A stretch of DNA of 64,000 nucleotides, taken from NCBI RefSeq assembly GCF_910589235.1, contig NC_060956.1, positions 9,287,999-9,351,998 of the forward strand, read 5' to 3'. Positions 24,598 through 36,861 of the stretch are shown one piece after another. Position numbers and translations under genes: made by a program. Within the stretch, counting starts at the first letter, position 1, and each line of letters opens with the position of its first letter. Below the pieces are notes generated by a model, which saw only the letters and a program-made list of their open reading frames with translations, was not told the origin of the DNA and searched no databases. The stretch comes from Vespa crabro (taxonomy: Eukaryota; Arthropoda; Insecta; Hymenoptera; Vespidae).

Positions 24598-24750
24598 GAT
24601 ATTTACTTGTGTTTACAAATTACGAATCACGTTTACGAACTCAAGGATGGATGGATGGAAGCAATTCATGGAGTCGATAAGTCAATATCATGACGTAAGG
24701 ACCTTTTCGCGAGATGGCGTTAGCGGTGTTGCATTCGGAAAATGAACTTT

Positions 24751-24785
24751 TATAAAAGCAGGAAAATTTTTGAATACGTTCAGTA
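24751..24785 (+). promoter_or_regulatory. Candidate RNA polymerase II core promoter (TATA box plus initiator)
   Basis: TATAAAAG starts at 24751, and the arthropod initiator TTCAGT lies at 24779-24784 with its A at 24782, 31 bases downstream. That is the canonical TATA-to-start spacing in insects. A GC-richer stretch (24690-24740) and a CRE palindrome lie upstream. No convincing coding exon follows immediately: the ATG at 24788 gives only about 34 codons. The transcript would therefore be non-coding or begin with an untranslated exon. Confidence 0.35.
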
Positions 24786-25493
24786 CGATGATTTACCTTA
24801 TTCGATTTGCAAACTTCGACGTAATTTATTTTATTTACGATGAATTATCATTCGAAAATGTCAACAATATCTTTCAATCTTTATTTATCTAATTTACATG
24901 AATAAAAAATAAAATGACGGTCACTGAATATGTTCTTTTTCACGCGCGTCCGTAAAAAAAAGAAATCAAAAATAAATGAACGACGCTCGTAATCCTAAAC
25001 GACGTAAAACGTCATGGACAAAATAAAAAGGTGATATGTAAAGAAGATAACACATTTGTACGTGTGTAAATTTAATTCAGCGTATGCGGGCGAACGAGCG
25101 AAGCGACTTTTAAAATGAAGTATACGAATGGACGAGTAACACGTATCTGTCCTATCGAACAAATTTGTCACTACGGTTTCTAGCTTGTCGATTAATGCTT
25201 TTTTCTTTTCTTTTTTTTTTTATTTCTTCCTCCCTATTTTTTTGATTTTTTTTTTCTTTCTATTTCTGATCAAAATGATCTCGCGAGTGAGCGACACGAG
25301 GCGTTTAAAAACGAAACGAAACGAATCGAATCGAAAAAGGGGACACGTAGCAAGATAGGGAGTAAAAAAATGATAAAAAAGAAAAAAAGAGACGCGTGAC
25401 AAGCGTTTGACAAGCCGTGGAACGACCGTAACGAATGATTTTGTTTTCTCTCTCATACGAACGAAAGAGAGAATGAGAAAAAGATAGAAAGAA

Positions 25494-25497
<4 letters not shown>

Positions 25498-25545
<48 letters not shown>
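25498..25545. repeat. (GA)n microsatellite
   Basis: Pure GA dinucleotides; the Ser-rich minus-strand frames here are artefacts. Confidence 0.97.
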
Positions 25546-25547
<2 letters not shown>

Positions 25548-26849
25548 AATTCGAGCGGTAAATTTAATCAGGATACCTATGTAAAACGAACAAGCCGGTA
25601 AATTTAAGCGCGACTGTTTGAAATCGACTTCGAATTGCATGATTTTTAAAACGTATTTTACTCATTTTTCTTTTCTTTTTCTTTTTTTCTATCGTTACAT
25701 TAAAGAATTACATAGTATACCTCGTTGATATATGAGCAAACAATAGTCGAAAAATTAATGAATTTTTTTTTACATGTACCGTGTTACGATTATCGAGTTC
25801 GATGATCATCGAATTTTTGTATTTTTCCATTTATTTTCACGTACGAACGTTTGAATTTGCTAGTGGATCACTGCAGATTGTTAAAGATCGATTTCCGATA
25901 GAATTACTTAACTTTTGAATGAAAAATCCTCTTCATTCGTTAACGATAAATACTACTCGATTATTTCAAACCATCGATCGATCAATTATTGTTTTTCCTT
26001 TCTTTTCTTTTTTTTTTTTGTATAATTGTAATCCACGTACGTTGCGAAATTTACAATGATATTAAATCGTTTTTATTTACATACATCTATTTATTGATGG
26101 AAAAGGATTTTATGAATCTACGAAACCAAAGTAGTAACACGATTCTGTTAAAAACAAGAGGATACCATGGATGTTCAAATGAATGATGGAAAGTTCGAAT
26201 CGACATTGTAAATAGTTTCTCTGAAACTAAAATTACAAACTTTAGTTCAGTCGATGCTTTCTCGTGGTAACATTAAGTGTTAAACCCTGAAACCCGCAAA
26301 ATCTCGGATCAGTTTGTAATACAAACTGACCGAGCCAAACTATCGGTTTCGAATTACAAATTCGAACTATTCATTCCAAACTATCCATCGAAACTATTGA
26401 TATTAAGTATCTGTCTTATTTTCATTATTTAAACAATAAAACAAAAAAAAAAAGAAAAAGAAAAAAATTAACTTGACAACGAAATGATAAAGATCACGTC
26501 TTAACCAAATAAAGCTTTTTTAAAACCGTTATATAAAAGTTCGATTTATTGATATAACTTTCTATATTAGGATCATCATAATTCTTAACAGATTTACAAT
26601 TTATAAAGGATTAAACAGAGAAGCTGAAGTGCACACGTACATTACGAAGTTTGACGCTAGATATGGTCGATGTTAAAGGATGTCTTTAGCCAGAAATTGG
26701 AACAATACACGACATGGCATCATAAAAGCATGGGAAACAGATAATACAGTACGGTTATAGAGTCATATATATATATACCTCTTATATATATATATAGTTC
26801 TTATCATAACCTATATTATATGCTCATATGCATATAAATGCATATGTAT

Positions 26850-26862
26850 ATAGATATAATAT

Positions 26863-26957
<95 letters not shown>
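26850..26957. repeat. (TA)n microsatellite with AAA interruptions
   Basis: More than 100 bp of TA with two ATAAATA interruptions. Confidence 0.97.
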
Positions 26958-26958
<1 letters not shown>

Positions 26959-27030
26959 ATCAATATCCATATACTTAGATAAATATATATTATTAGATAG
27001 ATAGTTGATACATACATCTATATATATACG

Positions 27031-27033
<3 letters not shown>

Positions 27034-27113
<80 letters not shown>

Positions 27114-27153
27114 AGAGAAAGAGGAAGAGAGAGAGAGAGAGAGAGAGAGAGAA
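27034..27153. repeat. 120-bp (GA)n microsatellite
   Basis: One of the longest GA arrays in the window. It lies 77 bp after the TA array and 390 bp before an opposite-strand CT array, so a GA/CT inverted pair can form. Confidence 0.97.
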
Positions 27154-27539
27154 ATGCAATTGAGCAAGTAGTCGCTAATAGTACTTTGATATGTAGAAAC
27201 ATAATACCGGTTAAGTAGGTCGGATCGGGAGACAAGGTGCGGCTTGGGATTACGTGTCTGATGCGATCTCTCCCTCTACCTCATTCTCTTTAGAGAGTCG
27301 ACGTTCCTAGCATCGAAGATGTGCAGCACGTATTATACCATATACATATATTCATACATACCTATAGATACCTATATGTTGAGAAGTGCACGCGAGTAAC
27401 ACGAGTTACACGTGCGCGTGCTCTTGCTGCCTTTGAACCAACAATGCCAAAGCTTTCCCCACCCTTGCTTCTCTCTACATATACTCGATGTGTTTGTCGT
27501 GAACTGCTTGTGTGCCTAAATGCGATGATGTACTCGTCA

Positions 27540-27543
<4 letters not shown>

Positions 27544-27617
<74 letters not shown>
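27544..27617. repeat. (CT)n microsatellite
   Basis: Pure CT dinucleotides, 74 bp, the reverse-complement type of the array at 27034-27153. Confidence 0.97.
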
Positions 27618-27621
<4 letters not shown>

Positions 27622-27959
27622 ATTGTTACCATTTTTCATTGTTTTCATTTTTTCTATACTTTTATTAAAATAAATAGAGAAAATTCGAAGTATGACATAC
27701 ACAAAAATTTCTTAATTTGCCTTTTTTATTATTTCAGAAATAGCAATTAATTAATGTACAATGTGTCAATAATCCTTTTGTTTAATTTGTTAATGATTGA
27801 GTAAAATGATTATGATTATTTATTATTTGAATATCCAATAAGAATCCTTACATTTCTAAGGACGATTTTCTCAATCTTAAAAGCCACATTATTTTTTCTT
27901 CCCTTTCAAACTACTCCTTTAATTTCAAAGGAAGCTTACTGTCCTTCTTCGTCCGATTA

Positions 27960-28235
27960 ATGCTAAAAAGAAGGAAAATTTTGAACACAGGAAAGAGTTT
28001 AAAAGAGGACTTCCTCGTTGAAGAACTTTTTCTTGATTTCGAGACTGTGATTACACGAATTCATGCAAATGAAATCTATAGTAAAAATAGGAAAGGAAAT
28101 AAAGGAAAGGTAAGAAAACTAAAAGGGACAATAAAAGTCCAAATGCATGAAAATATTCATGCGGGTGATGACGACGTAAAATCTTGCACGGTTTTGTATC
28201 TTCAGTCCTAAAATGAAATAAAAAAAAAAAAAAAA
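27960..28235 (+). other. 83-codon open frame directly followed by an A-tract
   Basis: ATG 27960 opens a Lys-rich frame (MLKRRKILNTGKSLKEDFLV onward) to the TAA at 28209. It is followed within a few bases by AATAAA merging into about 20 A residues (to 28240). The arrangement recalls the 3' end of a retroposed transcript, but the signal sits inside the tail rather than 10-30 bases before it. No target-site duplication was found. It is probably a chance frame next to a microsatellite; no homology is recognised. Confidence 0.15.
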
Positions 28236-28292
28236 AAAAAGAGAGAGGAAGAGACAGAGAGGGAGAGAGAGAGAGAGAGAGTGTGTGTGTGT
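28217..28292. repeat. Compound A20-(GA)n-(GT)n tract
   Basis: An A tract runs into GA repeats and then a short GT run. Confidence 0.95.
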
Positions 28293-29211
28293 TCTTTACT
28301 TTACGGTCATTCGAAGTTTACCAATTGTAATCGAATCACGTGGAAACCATACCACTGTATGTGTGGAATTTGCTTGTCTACGCAAATACAATCGCAATGT
28401 ACATAATTGTGTGTATACGTATGTATGAGTACGCACGTACGGCTTGTAAAATATTCGACTCGACATTCGTATCGACAACGCATCTTGAAAGCGTTCAAAT
28501 CGACGTTTAACCTCGCGTTTCTGTATCCGCAAACATGTCGTGCCTTCGAGTTTAATATTTTCTATTAAAATTTGGACAATGATACTTTTCTTACGATTGA
28601 TGATAATAACTCTTTATGATTTTAATAAAATATATTGACATGTAGGATAATGAAAAAAAAGTATACATGCAGAGTTAAATCAACAAAGTTAGTTTAATGT
28701 CTAATTGATATTTATTACAGTTTTGTTTTTTTCCCCTGACTGTTCGTGTCTTTTGTCCCGCGATGTAATGTAAAACTAATTGTTTCTTCGAAGAATTTGT
28801 CGGACGTTACAAAGAGCTCGTAATAAATACCTATAATAAAAAACGTAATGATACACGAACGTAAGAACATTCCAGTCCACTTCTACGAAATCCTTACGTA
28901 AACGTAATATAGGATGAGAATTTCAAGTGAAAGGAATTTATTTTCCTAAAGATTTTTCTAATCAAAATGTAATTGCAGATATTATTTTCATAAAATTTAC
29001 GAAGATAGTGTTAATAAATTAACCAATAGAAGAAAGTCTTTATAAATTGTGAAATTTCTTTGGAAAGATATCTATCGATATCCTTCCCCGCACTTGTATT
29101 AAATATAGATATAAGTTTAATGTAAATACAAAAAGAAATCTAATCTTGATATTCCTATTCATATTTTATAACTTAAAGTTATTTCGATAAAAACAATTAA
29201 CTATAGTATAT

Positions 29212-29241
29212 TTACATACATGATGTATATCATGTATGTAA
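29212..29241. repeat. 30-bp near-perfect palindrome
   Basis: Arms TTACATACATGAT and ATCATGTATGTAA are perfect reverse complements with a 4-base centre. Isolated in AT-rich DNA with no surrounding TA array. Confidence 0.9.
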
Positions 29242-29960
29242 GAAAAATCGAAAATACAATTTATTCGGAAGTTAACTAGTCCGATATAAGACACTTTTAT
29301 CGTCTTTAGTTCCTTCCCCCCACTCTCACCCATTCCCAACCCGTTATCTACGTTCGTTTATTCCGCACGAAATCGTTGCATGGCACGTGCATTTATAGGT
29401 GCAAAATCCCGACAGCGACCACAGAACGATCCACGTAATAAGGTAGCATTTATTCAAGGATCGTCGCTCGATGAATGGTAACAAAGGCAGAGTCCTGAAC
29501 AAATCTATCGGCACGCAATCTTGTGGTCACGTGGCACATCCACCGATCAGCGAACTCTGAATAGCCAACGTGGAGAGGGGTTGCAGAAAAGGATCGAACG
29601 CAAAGGGAGGATTGGCCATGAAACCGCGTGAAAGCTTCTCTTGTTCGAACAACCCTCATTCGTTCGCTAACAGAAATTGTACCTGCAAAAGTTAAAAACT
29701 TCTATCCGTAAAACTCTCTCTCTCTCTTTCTCTCTCTGTCGATTCTTCTCTTTCCTTTTCCTTTTTCTCTCTCTCGTTCGCATTCACGCGCGCGATTTTT
29801 TTTTAGCCGCGTCACTGCTTCGTTTTTCCATAAACGACTTTTCAATTTCCATCTATATGCTAATATGCGAAAAATCTTCCGAAGGGACCGAAAATATTGC
29901 GAGAAAATCGGAGTTTCGTCTATCTTTCACTGTCCGTCTGTCCGTCTCTCCATCTCTCTT

Positions 29961-29963
<3 letters not shown>

Positions 29964-30004
<41 letters not shown>

Positions 30005-30014
30005 TCTCTTTCTA
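29964..30014. repeat. (TC)n microsatellite
   Basis: Near-pure TC; a smaller TC run lies at 29713-29740. Confidence 0.95.
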
Positions 30015-30515
30015 TATATATATATCGTTTCGTGCAAAAGTGTCTCCCATGGCACGTCGATATGTGTTAGATAGAAAAAATGGAACTTTAGATAGTATTG
30101 GCAACATATTGAAGAAGAAATCTCTACTATCCTGGAGGCAAAATTTTTCTTTTTATCTATGTTACATGAATATTAATATACATTATGTATGTAAATATAC
30201 TATAGTTAATTGTTTTTATCGAAACTATGTACTTATGTACGTAAGTTTTTTTTCTGATCTTACTATTACATTATTTTAATTAAAAAATCTCCCTTTTTCT
30301 TTTTTTTTAATCTGCAACTAGATATTCCAATTTAAATTCTTCTTTTATCAACGTTAATTCCTTGTACACGTTTTATTTTTTAAGGAATAATCGTTTTCGC
30401 ATTACATTTATCTATCGGACAAACTACCTAAATTGTAAAAAAGAAGATGAACATATTGATAATATAAAATAAACAGATTGAGAGGATGGAGTGAGGGGGA
30501 AAAGTAAGATAAAAA

Positions 30516-30550
30516 GAGAGAGGGAAAGAGAAAAGGAGAGATAGAGATAG

Positions 30551-30582
<32 letters not shown>

Positions 30583-30592
30583 AAAGAGAGTT
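30516..30592. repeat. (GATA)/(GA)n tract
   Basis: GA, GATAGA and GATA units within a purine-rich stretch. Confidence 0.93.
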
Positions 30593-31247
30593 TTTACTGT
30601 GACATAAGGTTCGATTCACCAACCATACCTTTCTCATTCTGCTTACTTTGCAACAAGGTCGAGAAGGGAAAGTGCGACACTTTTGTCACCTTCTTCCATG
30701 CTCCGTTTTATCCCTCTTTTCCTTCTCTTTTCACCTTCCCTAGGGTGTGATTTGGCACGCTGCCCGACTCGATACCAATATCTCTGACCATTCTCAGATC
30801 ACCACGGTGAACAGAAAAGTAAGGAAGGAAAAAAGAAAGGTTGAGTAAGGATTGCGGGATGATAAACGTTAAGATTGCAATCTGACCAATGTCTTTTGAA
30901 AACCGGGAGTCTTCAAAAGAAAAGAAAAAAGGAAGAAAAAATAAATAAATGTCTATCTGTTACGAACGATATCGCCTTGGGTCTATTCCGTGGAGAATAA
31001 TTTTTTTTCTTTTTGTTTCATAAATTATGCAATTAAAGTAAACAGATCGTTAAACCTCTATAACTAAATTTTATCTTCAGTTTCTACAGACAAATAAAAA
31101 GTTATATAATGTTATAGTATAATAACATTATATATATATAAAGTTATAGTATTACTTAGGTATTAAAAAACAGAAGGGAACATTAACAATTTCGGATATG
31201 ATCTAATAATTTTTTTATAGCGATAGATTATTAAAAAATATAGCTAT

Positions 31248-31249
<2 letters not shown>

Positions 31250-31292
<43 letters not shown>

Positions 31293-31303
31293 GTGTGTGT
31301 GTT
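31250..31303. repeat. (TA)n-(GT)n microsatellite
   Basis: About 20 TA units run into five GT units. Confidence 0.96.
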
Positions 31304-33202
31304 TGCGTAGAGGAAGTTATATTAAAACAAAATTAAGAATTTTTTTATTGATAAGAAGAGATAAAGAATATATTTAGTTCATTTTTTTGAAACATTATTT
31401 TAATATCTGCCCAAGATATGTTATTTTTCTCCGAAAGTATATAATATATATCTAATTTTGTTGAAGTATAATATTACGTCGATCTTTCGAACTTAGAATT
31501 CTCTCTCTCTCTCTCCCTCCATTTTTACTTTTCACGATAAAATCCAAGAACGACGACTTCTCGATCTCGCGTATATATGTTAGTCCTAGGAATAATATTA
31601 CAAACGTATCTATACAGATATCACGTAAGAAAGTAGCGACGTTACGATCCGATGCTGTAAAAATATCACGGTTACGATATTAAATATTTTGATTGAAAAT
31701 TGTAAACGTTACATTTTCACGTATTCCTAGTACTACATATACACTTCTACTATTATTATCGTTATCAACATATCTGATCATAACTGTCGTTATTATTTTT
31801 ACTCTTTTATTATTGTTATATTATTATTATATAAACGTTATCATTATTGTTATTGTTATTATTACGAAGTGACTTTCTCTTTATTGGAAATTTAACATTA
31901 TTTTAACTTTTTACAAAAATGTTCGACAGAAATATTCCGACTAGAAAATATACAAAATTGTGAATAAACCAATACGCAGAAATTACAACGAATCATATTT
32001 AACTGTACAACAAACTTAATTAAAAACTGGTTACTTTATGGACTTGATTAGTATACAGTAAAAAACGTTTCAATCATTGCAGTCATTTGTAGCAAACGAA
32101 GCAATGACGAATAGTTAATAGTTTGTTCCTTTCTTTTGCTTCTATTGGAGTAATATTTGCTGGGAAAATATGATGTTATTTTTACATCAGAAGAAACCTA
32201 GCTCGATGTGATTATATTAGCGTAGAATAATTAGATAGAAATGAAATATTCTTATATATTCTGATCGATAAAAAGCAGACAAAACTTTTGCAATCTGCAA
32301 AATTCATTCGTAGAATAAATGAAATACAAGTAGTAGTTCCGTAATAAACTACGGGTTACTGTCAAAAATATTAAGAAAATGTTTTTATTAATATATCTGA
32401 ATTAATTATGAAAGAATTTGATTGAACCCTTTTTTTCTTACGAAACATATTTTAAAATTAAATATTGTTAGTTTATTAAATGTTCATATATAACGTAATG
32501 TAAATAAATCGAAATCATGTTTAATTATTACATGACAAAAGTATTCGGATACTTATGGGAAATTAATATTTTTTACTTTTTTTCTCTATTATGTAGAATA
32601 AACGCAATTTCAATATTTCGTTAAAGAGTCCTTTTATTTTGGATTACACGTTTTAGGCGTTTGGTCATATTTGATGTTATTATTTTTAATATTCTCGCAA
32701 ATTATTATCACCAATGAATGGCGATATATCGATTTTGTGCAAGATTATATTAAGAGTATTAATTCTTTGACTGGCGTCTAAGCGTACTTAGTAAATTTGC
32801 ACTGTAATGATACTGTAAAAAAACGCGCTTCTCTTTCTTAATCGCTTAAAAAAATATCTTATGATATTGTACGCGCATATAGGCGCTTAACTTACTTTAA
32901 CACTTTAGTAGATTATTAGATATATTGTGAAAGAAGCTTAAAGTTAATGTTGAATTTTTATTAGGTGCATTAATAGTTTAATGCAGAATACGAACAAATA
33001 AATATTTGTTTAATGTAATGGAATTCAGTGTTTTAATTATTCAATATACTTTCTCAAAAATGGACGCCGTTATCGATGTAAATCGCAACTGAATTCCTAT
33101 CGTATAGTACGGTTGGTATGTCTCAAAGTTTGCCGTAATCAAAGAGTTAAATAATCAAAATAAATAAATAAATAAAAAAGAATATCTACGAGTAAGACTT
33201 AC

Positions 33203-33393
33203 TTTCTTAAAGTAGCCAATCGTTGCTCCTGAGCTTTTATGTATCCATTGAGAGTGTCTATAAGAACCGATTCGGTTTCCAAAAGTTCTTCCATATCTGC
33301 CAATGCTGTGTAAAGTTCAGCCGTTGAACTGATAAAGAATGTAGTCATCAGAATGGCTTCCACAACAACCAGCATCCCTCTGAGCCTCGTCAT
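33203..33393 (-). CDS. P4HA: Prolyl 4-hydroxylase alpha subunit, first coding exon (partial gene)
   Basis: The ATG at 33393 opens a 63-codon reading frame starting MTRLRGMLVVVEAILMTTFF, a basic N-terminus plus hydrophobic core that reads as a signal peptide with likely cleavage after ISSTA. The mature part begins ELYTALADMEELLETESVLI and continues through DTLNGYIKAQEQRLATLR. This is the helical start of the P4HA N-terminal (dimerisation and peptide-binding) domain of collagen-type prolyl 4-hydroxylase alpha subunits. The family works in the ER as an alpha/PDI heterotetramer that hydroxylates prolines using Fe(II), 2-oxoglutarate, O2 and ascorbate. The exon ends with two codon bases (AA) before a perfect GTAAGT donor (33202-33197). 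Upstream on the minus strand a pyrimidine-rich tract (about 33440-33412) and AG near 33404 suggest an internal exon carrying a little 5' UTR. ATG 33375 is an alternative start. The catalytic domain is not visible, so the gene is split by a long intron. Family assignment rests on recognition, not on a search. Confidence 0.8.
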
Positions 33394-33403
33394 CTTTGAC
33401 ACT

Positions 33404-33445
33404 CTTTAAAAATATCAAGAAAGAAGAAAGAGAAAATTAGTTTTA
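33404..33445 (-). promoter_or_regulatory. Probable splice acceptor and polypyrimidine tract upstream of the P4HA coding exon
   Basis: Read on the minus strand, a run of T and C (ttttctctttcttctttctt) leads to AG at 33405-33404, about ten bases before the P4HA ATG. This indicates that transcription starts further upstream and that at least one non-coding 5' exon exists. A candidate donor for such an exon (GGCAC followed by GTAAGT) lies on the minus strand near 33886, in a GC-richer block at 33650-33890. Inferred from splice consensus only. Confidence 0.45.
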
Positions 33446-33649
33446 ATTATACCAAAAATCTCCATTACCAGTTTTCTTTATTCCAATAAATATTTTCTCT
33501 TTACCGGAATTAATCGCAACCGATAACTACTTTTCCTTTCGTTCTCTTCATTTTTTTATTTCCTTTGATAGAGCGAAAAAAGAAAGAGAGAGAGAAAGAG
33601 AGAAAGAGAAACCACGGCACTAACGACAATAGAATGAAGATGGATGAGC

Positions 33650-33890
33650 ACCAATTAATCACGTACGCGAGGCGAAAAAATGTTCAACGGTCCATTCGAA
33701 CGCTCATGGCCGACCGCTTTTAATCTTCCTCGAAGAAAAACTGTTGACCGTCCGCCGTTTTGCTCCCTCCCGCCTCTCGTCAAAAAGTCCATGAGCTTCA
33801 AGTCGTTTTGATTTGAACGAATAGTCGAATAAGATTGATATAGTTGCATGGATCATTCGATGTGGACTATAAAAACTTACGTGCCGCCGT
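33650..33890 (-). other. GC-richer block, candidate 5' UTR exon or promoter region of the P4HA gene
   Basis: This block stands out from its AT-rich surroundings and lies 250-490 bp upstream of the P4HA coding exon on its strand. A minus-strand GTAAGT donor near 33886 and several open but unrecognisable frames are present. No clear TATA box or initiator was found. It could be a UTR exon, a promoter-proximal element or conserved intronic sequence; I cannot separate these. Confidence 0.3.
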
Positions 33891-34841
33891 TCAAGATATA
33901 TATTCTTTATCAATTTGAAATATTCTTTTTGATTAATTTCTCTAATATCATTTAGTAATAGTACTTTCACATATCTTATTTATCAATAATAAGATTTTGA
34001 AAAAATATTTAATAGAGAAATAGAGTAATAATAAATAGATGATTAATTAAGCACTTTTATTTATTCGATCACTAATTTTATTAATAGTTAATTAATGGTA
34101 AGAACTTTGTAAAATAAATGATCAGTCTATATGAATAGTTTGATTAGTACAAATAATTAAGTGTCAGATTTGCGTCATCTATAATATATTACAAAAATGA
34201 TATTTTATTATAAATACTGACTATTTATTTAAAATATAGCCAGAATGTTTAAGAATACTATTCGAATAAATAGTTTTTTTTTGCGACGAAATATTAACGA
34301 ACCAAATTTGTGCGTTTTAAGTGAAGATAATTATTAGAAACGTCTATTTATCTAGGACGATTATATAACCGTCAGTGGAAATCTTTCCTCTTAACCATGA
34401 ATGTACATATATATGAATATATGTATGTGTATATATATGCATAAGTATACATATATTTATTTATAGATATGTATGTTTGAATAGTATTTCATTAATAAAA
34501 TAAACTTTAACTGCTAGTCGATATTTTAGTGGAACTAAAAGTTATCGATGACGGCAGGCAAATTAAATCATCCTGCAAATTATCCTACCAAATATTCTGC
34601 CAAATTCTCAATTTGGTTTAAAAGTAAAAGATCGAACGATGAACTTCGAAAGAAAAAGAAGAAGACTTAGTAACTAAACTTATTTGTTTCCTTTAACGTG
34701 ATACTAAACTTTTCGAACAGATTCTTTTTAAAAGTACTTTATCTTTGGGGCAGGACGCCTCCGGTCACAAATTAGAGAAATTTCTCTAATCAAGTTTCCA
34801 TGGGATCGTCTGTATCTCTTTCTATACACAACCGATGTCAC

Positions 34842-34860
34842 GATATATATATACACACAC

Positions 34861-34932
<72 letters not shown>
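34842..34932. repeat. (TA)n microsatellite with CA interruptions
   Basis: The array ends in acagggtgata, a motif resembling the terminal CAGGGTG of some insect DNA transposons. The reverse form caccctgta occurs at 15234-15242. Confidence 0.95.
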
Positions 34933-34934
<2 letters not shown>

Positions 34935-35695
34935 GGTGATACTTTTTAAAAGTTATTAAAGCTTCTCATCCCATTTAATGCAAGGCAATTCGATTATAAC
35001 AAATAAAATTACTAAAGACAAGAAAGGAAAAAAAGAAAAGAAGAGAAAGAAGAAAAATAAAACTGCCCTCACACTTTTAAACTTCAGTGAGAATAATATG
35101 AACTAAAAAAGGAGAAAAAACGATTATTAAAAAAGTTTCGTAATTGATTGAACGTAGCATAAAAAATCAAAAAGTTAACGATCAATATAAGTCGTTTATT
35201 AGTAACGCTAATAAAACAATATCAACGAATGATATAGAGAACATGAATTTCAAAAATGTACACCCCGCCGATAGAAAAACATTTTCTTGGAGTCAGTTAA
35301 GAAAAGGTGATCGTGGGGGATGGAAGGGAGGAGGTTTACACTAGAAAACTTAACAGAACACGAGGTTTAAAGATGGCAATGGGTATCCAAGTTACACCTA
35401 ATAGATCGACGATTTATTTCGTCACGCAGTCGTAAAGATCGTAAAGTCTGCAGTAAAACGAATGGAAACACAGAAGCGGCACCTTTTCATCCATTGACTA
35501 CTACTACTCACCGGTAGTTTACCTCCATCTTCTTTGAGAGTACTCGAAAGTTCAAAAGCTCGAGCTCGAGCCCCGTTGGGATGGGTTTGTAAAGATAAAG
35601 AAAGAGAGACAGACAAACAGAAAGAAATAGAGTGAGAAAGAAAGAAGAGTGAATGAACAGAGAGAAAGAAATATACGAATGAATGACTGATAGAG

Positions 35696-35697
<2 letters not shown>

Positions 35698-35736
<39 letters not shown>
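35698..35736. repeat. (GA)n microsatellite
   Basis: Pure GA following purine-rich sequence from 35597. Confidence 0.97.
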
Positions 35737-35739
<3 letters not shown>

Positions 35740-36784
35740 AATAGAGAAACGTCTCGTACGAGAAAAATATGACGAAGAAAAGGAAGCGTGTTTCTTAAAA
35801 AGGAACGGATGTTAATTAAGATTAGCAAAAGAGCACCTTTTTATAGAAAGAATTCGATGAGAGAAGTGGAAGGGAAGGGGTATTTTCCTCAAGTTCGTTC
35901 TTCTTCTTTTGTTCGATCTTCTCGACTTTTTTGCATTCCCAGTGTTCTAGGCAAAGCGTTTCGAAAAAAAGAACGCAAAGAAAATCCCGCTTTGCATATG
36001 AATTCTTCGAGTATGACGCGAAAGTGTTTTTGCTCAAGGCAGACTGACTCCTGCTTTATTTTTTCAGATGTTATTGATATTAAATTATGTTTGATTGAAA
36101 TTATATTGATGAATAATGCATATGATGATTAAATTGTGTTTAACGAGTATACTCGTCATGAAGAGATAGCAATCTTATTTTTTCCTTTTTTTTTCTTTCT
36201 TGTTTTACCACAGATACACTCGTCATGTGAAAAAAAGAAAAGGGGAAAAAAGGGGAATTGTTTTTCGCTATTTGAATTAAAATATTAATGAAAAGTGACA
36301 AAAAAAGAAAAGAAAGAAAAGGATATTCATCAATTTAAAACGTTTTACGATATCTTAGAATATATATTTTGGATTATATTTCCTATATAACGTAGATACA
36401 TATTTTTTTTAATAAATTAATACGATTAAAGAGCTTGACGAAAAATTAAAAATTCTACTATCAACTTCTAATAATGTTCGTTGTGAAATGTATTAGTCTA
36501 CGATACAGTAACGTTTCTATTCTCAGATATAATTATTTTTATCTAAATCATATATCTGTATTTTTTGAAAATACTTACGACACATGAATTCCTTCTTGTG
36601 AAAAGATTGAATAAATTATAATAAATCTCTTTAAAAAATAAAGTCATAAAATTAACATAATATGTTAAGAAATTTATACTATAACATAAAATATCTTAAG
36701 TAGTATAATTTTGATAACTTTTTTATACATAAATATATATAGTATATACATATATGTAAGGAAGATATGTACACATGTACTCTG

Positions 36785-36860
36785 AAGCATGCATGGCTTC
36801 AGTGGCACGTATGGATATAATATAACCTACAAATGCAAGCGTGGAAGCTCAAAAAAGACT
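36785..36860 (+). repeat. Direct repeat, copy 1 (partner at 38556-38632)
   Basis: The segment agcatgcatggcttcagtgg, then acgtatggatataatat and acctacaaatgcaagcg, matches 38556-38632 (agcatgtgtaacttcagcga, then aggtatggacaaaatatgaa and tacgaatacaaacgg). The two copies bracket module U and copy E in the same orientation, 1.77 kb apart. Confidence 0.65.
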
Positions 36861-36861
36861 C

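Larger units (their letters stand above)
24800..33196. other. Intron-like or intergenic sequence downstream of the P4HA exon, no further exon found
   Basis: This region is 3' of the P4HA exon on its own strand, so it should hold the intron or next exons. GC-richer patches at 29330-29670 and 30660-30820 were read on the minus strand, and no P4HA-like peptide was found. The patch at 30730-30815 gives HRGDLRMVRDIGIESGSVPN on the minus strand, which I cannot assign. Confidence 0.5.
33900..36780. other. Upstream region of the P4HA gene, no feature recognised
   Basis: AT-rich, with TA and GA arrays. The plus-strand frame at 35144-35344 has no ATG start or known features. Confidence 0.55.

Noticed and set aside
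30618..30645. ggttcgattcaccaacc, resembling a tRNA T-loop (B box)
   Set aside because: No A box, anticodon stem or acceptor stem in the purine repeat upstream.
35144..35344. 66-codon plus-strand frame near the P4HA upstream region
   Set aside because: Does not start at ATG, and the acceptor and donor are weak; no recognisable feature.
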